64,000 bases of DNA, taken from positions 16,397,329 through 16,461,328 of the forward strand of contig OX638369.1 in NCBI GenBank assembly GCA_951812925.1. The letters are read 5' to 3'. This document shows, piece after piece, positions 1-11,339 of this stretch. The translations under genes and the position numbers were made by a program. The first letter of the stretch is position 1, and each line of letters opens with the position of its first letter. Source of the stretch: Calliopum simillimum. Lineage: Eukaryota > Arthropoda > Insecta > Diptera > Lauxaniidae. The notes below the pieces were generated by a model that made no database searches, was not told the DNA's origin, and was given only the letters and a program-made list of their open reading frames with translations.

Positions 1-1005
1 AAAATTAGAAAAAAGTTCAGATCCAGACGCCAAATGCCACCGCGGCCCATAAGGCCTATTGTGCTATCCCTGACAAAACCTATTTAAAAGTCAGTCCTTT
101 AATGTATATACATTGGAATTAAGGCGCCCACCTCAGAAGTAGAGGGATACACGATAGAAAAGTAGCAAAGTCTGTGTCTTGCTAGACCATCCAGTGACAT
201 AGAATATGTTTTTCACTACAAAATCTACAGAATTCATCCCAGACTAATTCATAGTTAGAGAGCAGTATGTATCTTGTGAGAAATCCCCTAACAGTTCGTA
301 TACCTTTCCTGTTCAGCATAAGCAACTGTTCTGTCCTTTGTTTGAAAACTCTTGTCATGATTGATTTTGCTTGTCTGATGCCTAGGGAGTCGTCCTAGCC
401 TTCTTGAACTTTTCTGTCCAGCCAATTGTGAAGGTTAAATTTTATAGGTAGGTCTTAAAGTGTTGATGATTTTTTCTTTGCGAGATCATCTGCAGTTTCA
501 TTACCATCAATTCCAAGTATCCAAATGAGGTGAATTTTTTGAAAGCACTCCCAAACTAACAACTTTTCTGTCTGATAGAATACAGATGTTTATTCTTTTG
601 GGAAGCTTTCTTTCGTATTCCCTCAGACAAAACTCAATCGAGCTATATGCACTTGCATTCCACCTGCAATACTGAATTTTCTTTGCTCATGCATGAAAAT
701 ATATTTTTTATGCGGCCTGACACCGTTTACACCAACTCCAACTCCCTCATTTGTCTTGAAGTATAGGTAGTTATCACCAACGTATTGAGGTCGTTTCTTT
801 GCCTATGCATTTCTGCTGGGGAACTTGCAAATTATGTAGAAAACTGTATTTGGGTATAGAGAAATCACTGATGGTGATGATTAGGTTGCTGTAGGTTGCA
901 GATCCTTTCCCTTGATATTTGATATTTCCAGCCCTCCCTTTGTCCAGTAACATAAGTTTCGCTATGAATCTCAGCACTTTCTTCCTTATCCGTAGATGTA
1001 AAATT
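1..1005 (-). pseudogene. Decayed 3' part of a LOA-type non-LTR retrotransposon
   Basis: Read on the minus strand, this stretch parallels the plus-strand element at 56120-57440: the RT-to-RNase H linker (978-774, residues LRFIAKLMLLDKGRAGN), the RNase H start (about 770-560, NEGVGVGVNGVRPHKKYIF) and the 3' UTR (near 60-35, where ATTGTGCTA and the GGTCGC-like block match). The RNase H frame is broken, and the glutamate segment QAEVHA of the sister copy is destroyed. It ends near 1005 without an RT core, and its 3' end runs off the window start. RT followed by RNase H is typical of the LOA/I/R1 group. The element is dead. Family placement rests on motif recall, not a search. Confidence 0.75.
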
Positions 1006-2479
1006 GAAGATAATTATGTGTAAAGAAAATAGTGAAGAAAAATAAATACATTTGAGTAGAGGAAGAGGGATTTAATAAGTGAAAATTTGAAAGCAAAATT
1101 TCGCAGAAATATGTCTCGACCAAGGTTCCCCAAATTTTTCCCAAAAATCTTATTAAAAGACTCTTCAATCATATTTCTGCAGTACTCTTTCTAAAAAGTC
1201 TGACTAAGAAAAAAAGCCCACTAGAAGTGAAAAACATCTACAATAAAAAAAAAATTGTTGTTCTATCAAAGTGGAAGGATGTTCTCGATGTTTCTGATCA
1301 TTCTTTTTAACCTCACGCTAAATTTCCATTCCCATTGTCAGCTGTGGTCTCATTGTTTCTTCCCACCACTAGCACAGGGTGCATTGAAGTTGAAAAATTA
1401 AAAAATGTTGCAAAATTCAAAAGGTTGAAAAACATTAAAAACTTGGAAAATGTAAAGTATGTTGAGCAGTAAAGCCAAGAACGGGAAAATTTTCTAAAGT
1501 GTTGCCATGTTAGCAAAATTAATGTGTCTAAGCTGGAGCGCAAATTTTTCTTAAACACTTAGGTATCTACCCCACTGTGCTTGCACGTTTTTGCAGCTCT
1601 CTTGGAAATATTAGATATCGATTGTTGAAGACAAAAAAAAAAAAAAAAACAACAACATGAAGTGAAGTAACTTGAAACAGTGTAACTGTCAAATGCAAAA
1701 AAAACATTGTCACGTCAAAATCGTGTCATTAATTTTTTTAGTGTCTCTCTCTCGATTTTCGTATGATTTTTATTTTGTTTATTTATTTACATATTCTCTT
1801 TACATGTGCAAATATTTTTTTCGAAATTCCGTTAAGATCAACTTGTAAACGCAGCTCGCGTGCGCTCAAATCGTTGTCACGTGATATTGCAACATTTTAT
1901 GCAAATTATGCAATCAATCAACACGAATGACAGCGACAAAACAACAAATGACAAATTCACAATATGGCGTCAATTGGAGCGCCAATATGCCTGATTCTAA
2001 TCAGGTGGGAATACAATAGAAAAGCACGTGACTAGTAAATAGATTTTAGGATTAACAGGTAGATAAACTGCGTACGCACGCATTTGTCTAAGAAAAAAAA
2101 AAAAGAAATCTTTTCAGGTGATGACCCATAATGTATGTGGGTGTTTCTATTGTTATGGGTGTCACATTAACATTCGATTACACTGATATTCATACTCAGA
2201 GGGCATGCCTCCTCCTGTATAAGAAAAAATTTGAAGCACCATTTACACGGAGAAAAAAAATAGTACACGCTACTTTATTTCTCATAAATTTTACCAGAAT
2301 TTCAAGTCGGAATAGTGACAAAATTTACACCGAAATAAATTTCACCTTACTGTTTTAGTCCATTCAGAATGTATGTTTGCTAGTATTTTTTTTTAAAAAT
2401 TGGTGTGATATTTACCTTCCTGTAAAGTTTAAACAACAAAAAAAAAAAAAACAAAAATAAAAAAATAAAAATTAGCTGA
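1006..2479. other. No gene seen; AT-rich non-repetitive stretch
   Basis: I see no coding signal or recognised repeat. The part from about 1560 to 2060 has mixed composition (cgcagctcgcgtgcgc and similar) and looks like single-copy host DNA. Several A-runs interrupt it. The short frames here are T/A-rich chance ORFs. Confidence 0.5.
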
Positions 2480-2480
2480 C

Positions 2481-2790
2481 CGCCGCGGCGCACAGTGATG
2501 CGATTAGTACATGCTAGACGGAAAAAACTATTTTTTTGCAGTTTTTTATGTTTTAGGTATGGGAAAGTACAAAAAAAATTATTTCAGAATTTTTGGACAA
2601 GTGGGTGTGGCACCTCCCATACAACTTATTTACATTTTGGGCTATATCTTAAAAACGGAACGACCTATAGTTACAAAATTTTAAGTGTATGGATTTTATG
2701 TAGTTTCTTAAATTTACAAAAAATTTCAGCACAATTGGACAAGTGGGCGTGGTACCTCCCATTCAACTGAAATATAAATTGCACCATAAC
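2481..2790 (+). repeat. Dispersed repeat, plus copy, with GTGGGYGTGGYACCTCCCAT units
   Basis: It opens with a segment (2484-2527: GGCGCACAGTGATGCGAT then a TAGACGGAAAAA tail) that is the reverse complement of 4140-4195. It then contains two copies of a GTGGGYGTGGYACCTCCCAT unit (about 2600 and 2742), a signature of repeats dispersed through fly genomes and also seen at 29.7, 34.6 and 47.1 kb. The 91-codon frame across it is an artefact. Confidence 0.6.
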
Positions 2791-3194
2791 TAACGAAAAA
2801 ATCTGCAATAACGAAATTTTAAGTAGACGTGTAATATTTGATTTCTAAGGCACTAATAATATTAATGATATTAATATAATAAATAATATGAGTATAATAA
2901 ATACTTTAATATAATAATAATGCTTAGCAGGTATCGGTGATGATATTTGATAATTTTGGAGTTGACCTTTTTACTCTTCAGAAAGTACTTTTTCGGTTGC
3001 GATAGTACTTTTTAATAACATGATTTAATAAGCTTTTGTTTTGTTGCTGACGCAAATATATATTTCAGTTTTATTATACAAAAAAATAACAAAAACAATA
3101 AACAGAGGATTTAAAAAAAAAAAAAAAAAATATTTCAGGATTTATTGATTTTTTTTTCTGTGTATTAACATCACGTGTTGTGTTAGTTATGTTA

Positions 3195-3960
3195 CCCGGA
3201 TTAGAGCTTAAAGTAATGAAATTACCCAAAAACCATTCATAATATTTAGAAAAAATATTCGGAACCTGGATTTGAAATTTAATTTAATAGCATTTTTAGG
3301 ACAATCAAATAGGTTGAAAAAAAAAAAAAATATAATGTCAAGTTTGCGCACTTAGGCACTCCTAGTGCTTAAAGTAGACATAATACTCATTGGAAAAAAA
3401 AAAGTTTGGTCAAAATATGAAGTGGCCTTTTTTTTACTTAGGAAAATATTTAACCAACCTTTCCGTTTTTAAGACTGATTAACACTTCACTAAAATAGGT
3501 TTTTTTTTATTTCGTGTATTTATTTTTTTTTTCTCAGTGTAAAAATATTGTGTGTTATGTTACAAATATTCAACTCCCATAAAAAGTCTCATCGACTTAA
3601 AATTTTTTATATTTCAGACAATACGGTCAGAGCCCAATTAATACAGTAATATTTAGTACCATCACATAGATTAAGAAAAAAAGTCAAAGGTAAATTTGCG
3701 CACTAAGGCATTCCCAGGGCTCAAAGTAGACATAACACGGATTAAATAAAGAAAGTTTGGTAGAAATATGGAGTGGTCTATTTTTTTTATTTTCCAAAAT
3801 GTTTTGCAGAATTTGGCGTTTTTTCACATTTATCTCTCTAAATTCTATTCTATAGCACCAACAATTTAAAAGATTTGGTTTTGAATTTATAATATTTCCA
3901 TTAAAAATATTTTGGCCGTAATGTGTGCCGATTTTCAACTCTTTTCGATATTGGGAAGTA
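3195..3960. repeat. Two diverged direct repeats about 350 bp apart
   Basis: The block at 3335-3435 (TTTGCGCACTTAGGCA, then AGTAGACATAA, AGTTTGGT and GAAGTGG) recurs at 3690-3790 as TTTGCGCACTAAGGCA and the same following words. They look like tandem or duplicated internal parts of the repeat bounded by the inverted ends at 2481 and 4320. The 111-codon minus frame at 3684-4019 spans only one copy and is not conserved in the other. Confidence 0.6.
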
Positions 3961-4129
3961 TGTATTAAAAAAATTGTGAAAATAGCAACTAATTTCATGG
4001 ACACAAATTTGGAAAACATAATTTTTTAGGCCAACTTTGATGATATTTGGTATTTTATGTAGAAAGCGGAGGTAAGTAAAAAATTACTTATGAGTTAATT
4101 ATATATTTTCTGATACTTTTTCATAATCG

Positions 4130-4320
4130 GAATGTAAAAATTCGATTTCGAGTTTTTTTCGTCTAGCTTGTACTGATCGCATCACTGTGCGGCGCCGGGG
4201 TACAAACCCTGGCCCTTTCGTATGATAGTCAGATACATATCCTCTGCGCTGCTTACGCATGTGATGTAGAAGCAAAAAAAATTTGTATATAAAGAAAATG
4301 TCTGTCCACAAATAGAAATT
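4130..4320 (-). repeat. tRNA-related repeat (SINE-like head), inverted partner of 2481
   Basis: On the minus strand a tRNA-like body lies at about 4262-4190: an A-box-like GCAGCGCAGAGGATATG, then a B-box-like GGTTTGTACCCC, then GGCGCCGCACAGTGATGCG. The boxes are imperfect and no full acceptor stem forms, so this is a tRNA-derived repeat, not a tRNA gene. The downstream part matches 2484-2527 in opposite orientation. Confidence 0.55.
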
Positions 4321-4950
4321 TTTACTGAAATTATAAAAGTCAAATTGATTTTATATTTTTATGATATTTACCTTACTCGAGTAAGGTGACAATTATGACA
4401 CTCATTTTTGTGCGTGAAAAAAATAAAGTTATTTTGACTAGAATTATAAATTCAAAATTGTCATACATTTTTTTTCTGAAAGTATAAATTACTTTACATA
4501 AAGTCAAATATAGGAAATTTGTAGTAAATATTACTTTATTATTTAACTACATTTTATTTGTAAATATGACGTTAGGGATCCATCAAATAATTCTTACGTA
4601 GGTAAATTATACTTGAGAGAGAAGTACTATGAGTAATGCAATGTGAAACGTCCGACATGAAAATATGGATTTTATTTGCAACAGAACTGGAAAATGTGGT
4701 GAAGTAAAGTAATTAACTGAGCATATCTTAAAGTGCATGCAAGTCTGTATGTAAAACAAAAAATAAGTAATAGAAATAAATAAAACCATTTAATTTTGAC
4801 AGTCGGCTTTTTATTGAAACGTCCGAATTGATTTATGCTAGTTAACACAGCATTCTTATGTATCCTGAAAGAATGCATTATTCAGAATACATTCAAATCA
4901 TTTTTTGTTCATAATAAAAACATTTGTTATTGCAAAAATTGACGCATTAG
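4321..4950. other. No gene seen
   Basis: AT-rich DNA with no recognised repeat. The 60- to 68-codon frames here are low-complexity. Confidence 0.4.
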
Positions 4951-4952
4951 TA

Positions 4953-5515
4953 GGGGAGAGCGGGGCTAGGTGGCTCATGGGGATAAATGAACCACTTGGG
5001 ATATATGTTTACTGTCTAGGACTTATCGTGCGTCAAACGTTTGTTGTCGCTTATATCAATAAACAAATTCTTTACCCGTCCGAAAGTGCTTCATTAAGTT
5101 GACGCTGCAATTATTCCAACGAACATAAAATCTGGATTTCACAAGATTGAAATTTTTAAGTACTTTCAACCCGCATACATTCTTAGCATAAAACTTTCTT
5201 GGAAGTGAATTTACCAACAGAAAAAAGGACACAGAGAAGTCCGTTGATAAAGATCTTGAAGAAACCTCGACCATAGAAAATTAAATTACTCTTCAGAACA
5301 GTACCACTGAAAACAACGACTCAATTCAGCCTGAGACATCTCCTCATATCAACCTTGATGCTCTTCGGTTGATATACAGAATTCGCGGGCTTCTGCCAGG
5401 AAGATCACCAGAAGACTTACGAGAATTTCTGAAGCCTAAACCATGGAAGTCTACAACACGAAGAAACGAGGAAGGAGTGTCATTGCTACAGACTCATCTC
5501 AAAGAAAATTGATCA
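4953..5515 (+). pseudogene. pogo/Tigger-like transposon remnant (terminal repeat plus transposase C-terminus)
   Basis: A GC-rich end-like sequence, GGGGAGAGCGGGGCTAGG (4955-4972), resembles pogo-group termini. Downstream, one frame from about 5222 to 5513 reads through a single stop near 5285 and encodes a hydrophilic segment. It contains LPGRSPEDLREFLKPKPWKS, then TTRRNEEGVSLLQTHLKEN. This matches in outline the post-catalytic tail of pogo/Tigger transposases (SPEDI..PKA..R..R..G.S.ILT.TPEK). The DDE core is missing, so this is an internally deleted dead copy. The family call comes from motif memory and is moderately secure. Confidence 0.5.
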
Positions 5516-5755
5516 AGGAAAATCAAACTCGGTTATACCGGTATTGCATTCCCTAGTAAGCACTAAAGAAACGATAACATGACTATTATGTTTTTAAGTA
5601 GGCCCTTAAACGAAAAAAAGGTCTCATGGCTTAACCACTGCATCGACTTTTATGAAATTCTGTATGGAGAACACTAATTTATATGACCATTATGTTTTTA
5701 AGTGGGCGGTGCCATACCCCTAAATAGAATAACGAAACGAATGAAGGGAAATGGA
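5516..5755. repeat. Dispersed repeat with TTATGTTTTTAAGTGGGC units
   Basis: The phrase ATTATGTTTTTAAGTRGGC occurs at about 5586 and 5690, followed by GCGGTGCCATACCCC. Related text (GGGCGTGGCACTGCCCACT) lies at 18435-18455 and 17385-17405, so this is one more interspersed repeat. Confidence 0.4.
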
Positions 5756-6260
5756 GAAAAAATTATAAATAATATTGAAAGGAAGAAGAGGATGAAGAAG
5801 AGAATATGAGAAAGTAAGAAAACGATGAAGTAGATGAAGATGAAGGAGCTAATGATGAATGGCTATTCCAGGAACTTTTTGAAGTATACCTTGGTAAAAA
5901 AAGATTATTCAAAAGAATATAATAAGACCATGATAAGGAAGTTGAAAATATTTATATTGAATATGATAAACCAAAAAATAATAAAGATTTCATTTGAAAG
6001 AATAAGATATAACATAAAGATTACAAAAAGTATGCGATGAAGATGGAGAAGAAGTTGCGTTATATTGAATAGATGATGAAGATGAAATTTTTGGGTGAGA
6101 AATAAGATAAACATAAAAGAATACACTGCTGAAGAGCAAGATAAAAAATAGAAGAAGCTTTAGAGGAAAAATATGAAGATAATTATGAGCAAGATAAAGA
6201 AGTTTATCCAAGGAATAAAAAGCTCAAGATAAAGATGAAGTAAACGAAAAAAATAAAATA
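5756..6260. repeat. About 500 bp purine-rich (GAA/GAT) low-complexity tract
   Basis: The plus strand is overwhelmingly A and G, made of degenerate GAAGATGAA-type words. Both plus and minus frames in it are compositional. It abuts the 3' end of the retrotransposon that follows on the minus strand. Confidence 0.7.
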
Positions 6261-6261
6261 T

Positions 6262-7864
6262 TATATAAAAATGTTTATATCCATTTTATTCTATTAATGA
6301 AGTTGAACAGGGAGCCGATCTCAGTATCGGCGAGTTCACTCAAATCGTTAAAAAAGGGTTTTCCTAGAGGTTTAAGCCTGGCTCTAGCTAGAGCAGGGCA
6401 GTTGCAGAGAAAGTGCTCGAGAGATTCCTTCTCGTTGCCATTCAAGCAACTTCGACAGAAAGAATTAAAGGGATACCTAGCCTTTCGGCATGTTTGCCGA
6501 TGGCCCAGTGCAGACTGCAGCGATTCTTGCAATATCAGTACGATTTCTGGATAGCAGGTCTGATGTTTTTGATTTGTTAAATGAAGGCCATATTGCTCTG
6601 GAGATCCTGCATGTTTCTAGAGCTTTCCATCTAACATTCGCTTCGGTGAGGAAATGCGAGAAAATTCCTTTCTTAACCACACCTATCGAAGTGCATACAC
6701 ACTTAGAATGTGTCCCGCTTAGAGAGGAGCCAAGTCTAGATAGTTCATCAGCCTTTTCGTTACCTTCAATGTTCCTATGACCTGGAACCCATACGAGAGT
6801 AAGTTCAGATTGACGCCCTAATTCGATTAAATTTTTTCTGCATTCCTCAACCAGTTTTGATTTTATTGTTACTGAGTTCAGCGCCTGATAGCGGCCTGAC
6901 TGTCGGAGAAGATCGCCACTTGTCGAAGGCTGAGGTTAGTGGTCTCTACTAGCCCGCAGGTATTGAAAGTCGCGTAAACTTCCGCCTGAAAGACGCTAGC
7001 TGTATTAGGTAAGCTAAAAGATTGAGATATATTGAGGTCTTTTGAAAATACACACGCACCCACGCCACAGTCCATTTTCGAACCATCATGGTGGTTGCGA
7101 AATTTAGGCTAGGCGTACTGTCTTCTCATAGGTTTCTTTCTGGAAACCACACACCAAAATTTTTCTCGAAATTTAGTATGGGGCAGATGTAATCCGTGTG
7201 GGAGTTAGAAAGTTCAACTGGTAGTGTATCAAGGATGGAGCTGTGACCATACGTGTTATGCATCCAGCAACCGGCTTCTCTAAGCCTTATCGCACTACAT
7301 GAGGCAGTGGCTTTAATAAATGTGGTTGGAGGGAGCAGATGAAGAAGAACACTGAGAGCTGCGGTTGGGCATGATCTCAATGCTCCCGTAACACCAACAC
7401 ATGCGGTCCTCTGTACTCTCTCCAGTTTCGTTTGATTATACCCCTTATTGGTGGCTGGCCACCAAACTAAAGAGCCGTATGCGAGGATTGGACGTATTAC
7501 GGCTTTATAAATCCATAGTACCATTCTTGGTTGAAGTCCCCATTTTTTGCTGAAGGTTTTTTTACATGCATAAAAGGCTATACAGGCTTTCTTGCATCTT
7601 TGTTCTATGTTATATTTCCAATTTAGCTTCGGATCAAGAAAGACTCCAAGATATTTCGCAGAATTAGAAAGTGGTAGAGGTTGTCCTTTCAATAGAGGAA
7701 GGTTAAAGTTAGGTATTTTGGTTTTTGTAGTGAATAGCATGAGGTCAGTTTTAGCTGGGTTAACCCCAAGACCACATTCTGTGGCCCATGAACATAGCTC
7801 AGCCAGAGCTCTTTCCATGATGTTACTGATCACGTCAAGATACGGACCTGATAGGAAAACCAAA
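6262..7864 (-). pseudogene. 5'-truncated LOA-type non-LTR retrotransposon (RT C-terminus, RNase H, Zn-tail)
   Basis: Minus-strand order: RT palm end and thumb (7863-7126), with GLGVNPAKTDLMLF, then AKYLGVFLDPKLNW, then RPILAYGSLVWW and a CPTAALSVLLHLLPP stretch. RNase H follows (about 7090-6840), with catalytic residues visible in DGSKMDCGVGA (D), FQAEVYA (E) and FSDSQAAI (D). A C-terminal segment (6680-6275) has a zinc-knuckle-like CRSCLNGNEKESLEHFLCNC. The open frame begins at LVFLSG, exactly where the YADD box should precede it, so the copy is cut just after the RT active site. Frameshifts separate RNase H from the tail. It is less decayed than the copies at 1-1005 and 56120 and belongs to a related but distinct family. 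Confidence 0.88.
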
Positions 7865-8940
7865 GTCAGTAAAACTTTTCTTCAAAGTGAACACTCGAAA
7901 ATTTCCAAAACAAAAAAATTAATTTTTTATTTGTTAATAAAGAAAATTGCAAATACACAGACACAAAACTACATACCACTTCACAGCCAAACAAACAACG
8001 CATAACGTAACATTTATTGTTTACACAAATTGTGCATTTCACATTTTGCGCGCGCAAATCGCGCACCACAAATTAACAGCAGACAACCTGTCTCCATTCC
8101 TCCATCCAAAGCGTCGCCATTTTTGTTGTGTTTCGCATGTAATTTTTTTTTAATGCCGCGTAAATTCTTACAATATTTTACAATTCATTTATTGTTGTTG
8201 TCACAGCTGCTGGGGCAGTGTTGCATTTTAATTTTGTTAGTTGTTGTTGCAAAATTCCATAAAGCACTCGATGCTGTACCTTCACATTGTGAATTTTTGT
8301 TTGGATTTACACTGTGAAATTAATTGCGCTTATTTGTTTATCTCTTGATTTATTTGTTAAAATTGTTAAGATTTCTGTTGTTGCTGTTGTTGTTTTTGTT
8401 GTTGTATTTATTTGCATTATTGCAACACATTCAGATGTTTTTGAAATTGCAATTTACTGTTGTTTTTTAATAACAAGAATTGTTTTTTTTTTCTAAATTT
8501 ATTATTATTTATCTTTTTTATTATTAATTAACACAAAGTCCAGGGTCGCCTACATTTTTAAGGTAAATATGTCAATTTGTTTAGATGAATTCGCTAGTTT
8601 TTGCGCTATTTGTGAACAGATTCCAATATTGCACAATTGAGTAATAATTCAAATTATTTGCTTACAAGTTGTATTCTGTAGAATTGCAAAATTGTTACAT
8701 GGAAAAATTTCTCGAAAAAATATGTTTAGTTGAGATTAGACTGATTAAAAAAAAAAGAAAAATAATTTTTGGAAATTCCACTATTACCTGTCCCCAAAAA
8801 TCTAAAAGATGATGTAAAAAGTGAGAGTAGTTCTCACTTAAATTCAAGCAAATATTGATTTTTTTTTTTAGATTACATGCCCACAAGAAACGTATTTTGA
8901 AAAATTCACCCTACTGTAAAATTATAGAACTACGCTCTGG
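7865..8940. other. No gene seen; TTG-rich unique-looking DNA
   Basis: From 7930 to 8300 there is mixed-composition DNA (a CGCGCGCAAATCGCGCACC word near 8048). It is followed by TTGTTG-rich sequence (8200-8420), common in fly noncoding DNA. No transposon boundary is recognised. Confidence 0.45.
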
Positions 8941-9125
8941 ATATAACTTTTTGCCTCGAGGTCATCATGAAATCACGCAAGGTACAATTTTCAAGAACAT
9001 TTTAATCCATTATATCTTGTTTAAATGTGTCTTTTTTGGACTTTTTTTTATTTTTTTTCATTAACTGAATTATAGTATTCTACAAAAATATTCTGCGTAA
9101 AATTTTACTGGGGTACACCAAAAAC
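8941..9125. repeat. Dispersed repeat (GAGGTCATCATGAAATCACG family)
   Basis: GAGGTCATCATGAAATCACG (8959-8978), then GGTACAATTTTCAAGAACATTT and GGGGTACACC, closely parallels 18118-18215 and the loop-proximal part of the foldback at 21430-21600. It is a short interspersed member of that foldback family. Confidence 0.55.
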
Positions 9126-9420
9126 AGAAAATATTTAAGACTTAAGAATAATGCGTAAACAAGTTATTAAAATGTATTAAATACAGAACAAAGTGCTTAC
9201 CTAACTGGAGTATTTGATCCAAAAATTCAAGATTCAAATCTTAAACGAACACTGACATCATGTTGACACTAAAGTACACTGTCTTGTTTTATTTGTGTCA
9301 AAACAAAACTTGATCAAACAAATAATCAAGCTCACAGTATGTAAACAAATACTTCAGGTCAGTGTAGAGTGCGAGTGGGAAAACAAGAGCATAATTTACG
9401 ATATGGTAACACTAGCAACG

Positions 9421-9510
9421 TTATAGATTTTCAAGAGAGAGAGAAAGAGAGAGGGATAGAGAGGGAGAGAGAGAGAGTGAGAGAGAAAGAAAGAGAGAGA
9501 GACTGAAATC
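9421..9510 (+). repeat. GAGA microsatellite
   Basis: About 80 bp of almost pure GAGAGA with a few GGGA/GAAA variants. It offers GAGA-factor (Trl)-type sites in principle, but it is simple-sequence DNA. Confidence 0.85.
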
Positions 9511-10230
9511 GTAAACAAAAAAAAAAAAAAAAACAAACAAAAAAAGACACAAGAAGAGAGCGAAAAACTACTTTTGCCACTAAAGTAGCATTTTTTAGTG
9601 TACACTAGAACTACAGTATGTGTATGCCCTGATTTGAACTGAAACATCATATAAGACAGCTCTGTGCAGTATTTGTTTTATCCAATATATGTTTCTAGAA
9701 TTTTGCACTAAGCCGAAATTTCGAAAACAAACTTTCTTGTGCATATTTTAGCTAAAATATGTTAGGGTGGTTTGAAAATTTTGGATAACTTTTCGGTTTT
9801 AAAATGGTTTGAGATGCATTAAATGTTCTATGAAATAGATCAAATTTTACATGGGGTTTATTTACGTCAATCGAAAATTTTGATGCCGTGGAAGCGTAAT
9901 TCAACGTAATTTAACTTTTTTTTTTTCATACAACTTTAAACCAGTCCTATGTATGTATGTGATTAAATTTTATTTCGAAATATTATTTTTTCAAATACTC
10001 AGTTCTGGCAGAAAAATTTGAGATATAGAACAATTGATACCGAGCATTTTTGAGACAGTAATAAAGTACAAACCATAAAAAGCAGAGATTTTGCATGAAA
10101 TGGCTATGATTGAACTTTAAATGACCTTCAAAAAATTTGAAGAAATTCTCAGCTCACTTTTTGACGCCATCTTTAAAATTTTCTTTGGTAATCGTGGAAT
10201 TTTTAAAAATCGTTTTTTTTTTTTAATCAG
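9511..10230. other. No gene; miniature-element-like end at about 9765
   Basis: TATGTTAGGGTGGTTTGAAAA (about 9759-9779) resembles the TA-CATTAGGGTGGGTCGA end at 14926, with the same body style (AATTTTTCATACAAC, AAATTTTGATGCC). It may be the left part of that inverted-repeat family, whose right half lies at 11340-11738 beyond the TTAGG array. No coding signal. Confidence 0.4.
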
Positions 10231-11038
10231 TTAGGTTAGGTAAGGTTAGGTTAGGTTAGGTTAGGTTAGGTTAGGTTAGGTTAGGTTAGGTTAGGTTAGG
10301 TTAGGTTAGGTTAGGTTAGGTTAGGTTAGGTTAGGTTAGGTTAGGTTAGGTTAGGTTAGGTTAGGTTAGGTTAGGTTAGGTTAGGTTAGGTTAGGTTAGG
10401 TTAGGTTAGGTTAGGTTAGGTTAGGTTAGGTTAGGTTAGGTTAGGTTAGGTTAGGTTAGGTTAGGTTAGGTTAGGTTAGGTTAGGTTAGGTTAGGTTAGG
10501 TTAGGTTAGGTTAGGTTAGGTTAGGTTAGGTTAGGTTAGGTTAGGTTAGGTTAGGTTAGGTTAGGTTAGGTTAGGTTAGGTTAGGTTAGGTTAGGTTAGG
10601 TTAGGTTAGGTTAGGTTAGGTTAGGTTAGGTTAGGTTAGGTTAGGTTAGGTTAGGTTAGGTTAGGTTAGGTTAGGTTTGGTTAGGTTAGGTTAGGTTAGG
10701 TTAGGTTAGGTTAGGTTAGGTTAGGTTAGGTTAGGTTAGGTTAGGTTAGGTTAGGTTAGGTTAGGTTAGGTTAGGTTAGGTTAGGTTAGGTTAGGTTAGG
10801 TTAGGTTAGGTTAGGTTAGGTTAGGTTAGGTTAGGTTAGGTTAGGTTAGGTTAGGTTAGGTTAGGTTAGGTTAGGTTAGGTTAGGTTAGGTTAGGTTAGG
10901 TTAGGTTAGGTTAGGTTAGGTTAGGTTAGGTTAGGTTAGGTTAGGTTAGGTTAGGTTAGGTTAGGTTAGGTTAGGTTAGGTTAGGTTAGGTTAGGTTAGG
11001 TTAGGTTAGGTTAGGTTAGGTTAGGTAAGGTTAGGTTG
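10231..11038 (+). repeat. (TTAGG)n array, about 161 units
   Basis: An uninterrupted tandem array of the arthropod telomere pentamer, TTAGG on the plus strand, spans about 808 bp. I see only three variant units: TAAGG at about 10241, TTTGG at 10676 and TAAGG at 11026. The two TAAGG variants sit two or three units from each edge. Diptera are known to have lost TTAGG telomeres, and both flanks are ordinary AT-rich DNA, so this is an interstitial microsatellite or transposon-linked array rather than a chromosome end. Confidence 0.95.
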
Positions 11039-11125
11039 GAGCATGTTGTCATCATTATGCTAGGCCTCGAAAGTGGGCCCATTGTGTACCCAAGACCAAG
11101 GGCTTTAGCAAAGAAAGTCTAAGAG
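11039..11125 (+). repeat. GC-richer sequence abutting the TTAGG array
   Basis: Directly after the array comes TTGGAGCATGTTGTC, then CTAGGCCTCGAAAGTGGGCC and ATTGTGTACC. I recall similar text (GGCC...GTGGGCCCATTGTG) following TTAGG runs in other higher-fly sequences, which would make the array part of a dispersed repeat. This is memory, not a search. Confidence 0.4.
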
Positions 11126-11339
11126 AATCATTTTGATGTGCATTTATACTTTCGTACGCATTTTTGAAAAAAAAGCACTGGTGGTATTCCTGAAAGCGTG
11201 TAAATGCCTTTTCGAGCGTTTTTTTAGGAATACCGTAAATTATTTAAAAAAGTTTAAGGTTTTAGCATATAAAGTTTTTCTAAAGTTGCTCCCTTTAAGA
11301 AATAGTCTCAAATTTCAAACTTCCCACTCATTTAATGTA

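Noticed and set aside
3684..4019. 111-codon minus-strand frame
   Set aside because: Overlaps one of two direct repeats; the frame is not kept in the other copy.
9137..9145. A further GACTTAAG motif copy
   Set aside because: Only the eight-base core matches; the flanking blocks (AAACRAA and ACGAACTT) are missing.
10231..11038. TTAGG array as a true chromosome end
   Set aside because: Ordinary DNA with other repeats continues on both sides, and dipterans do not use TTAGG telomeres.
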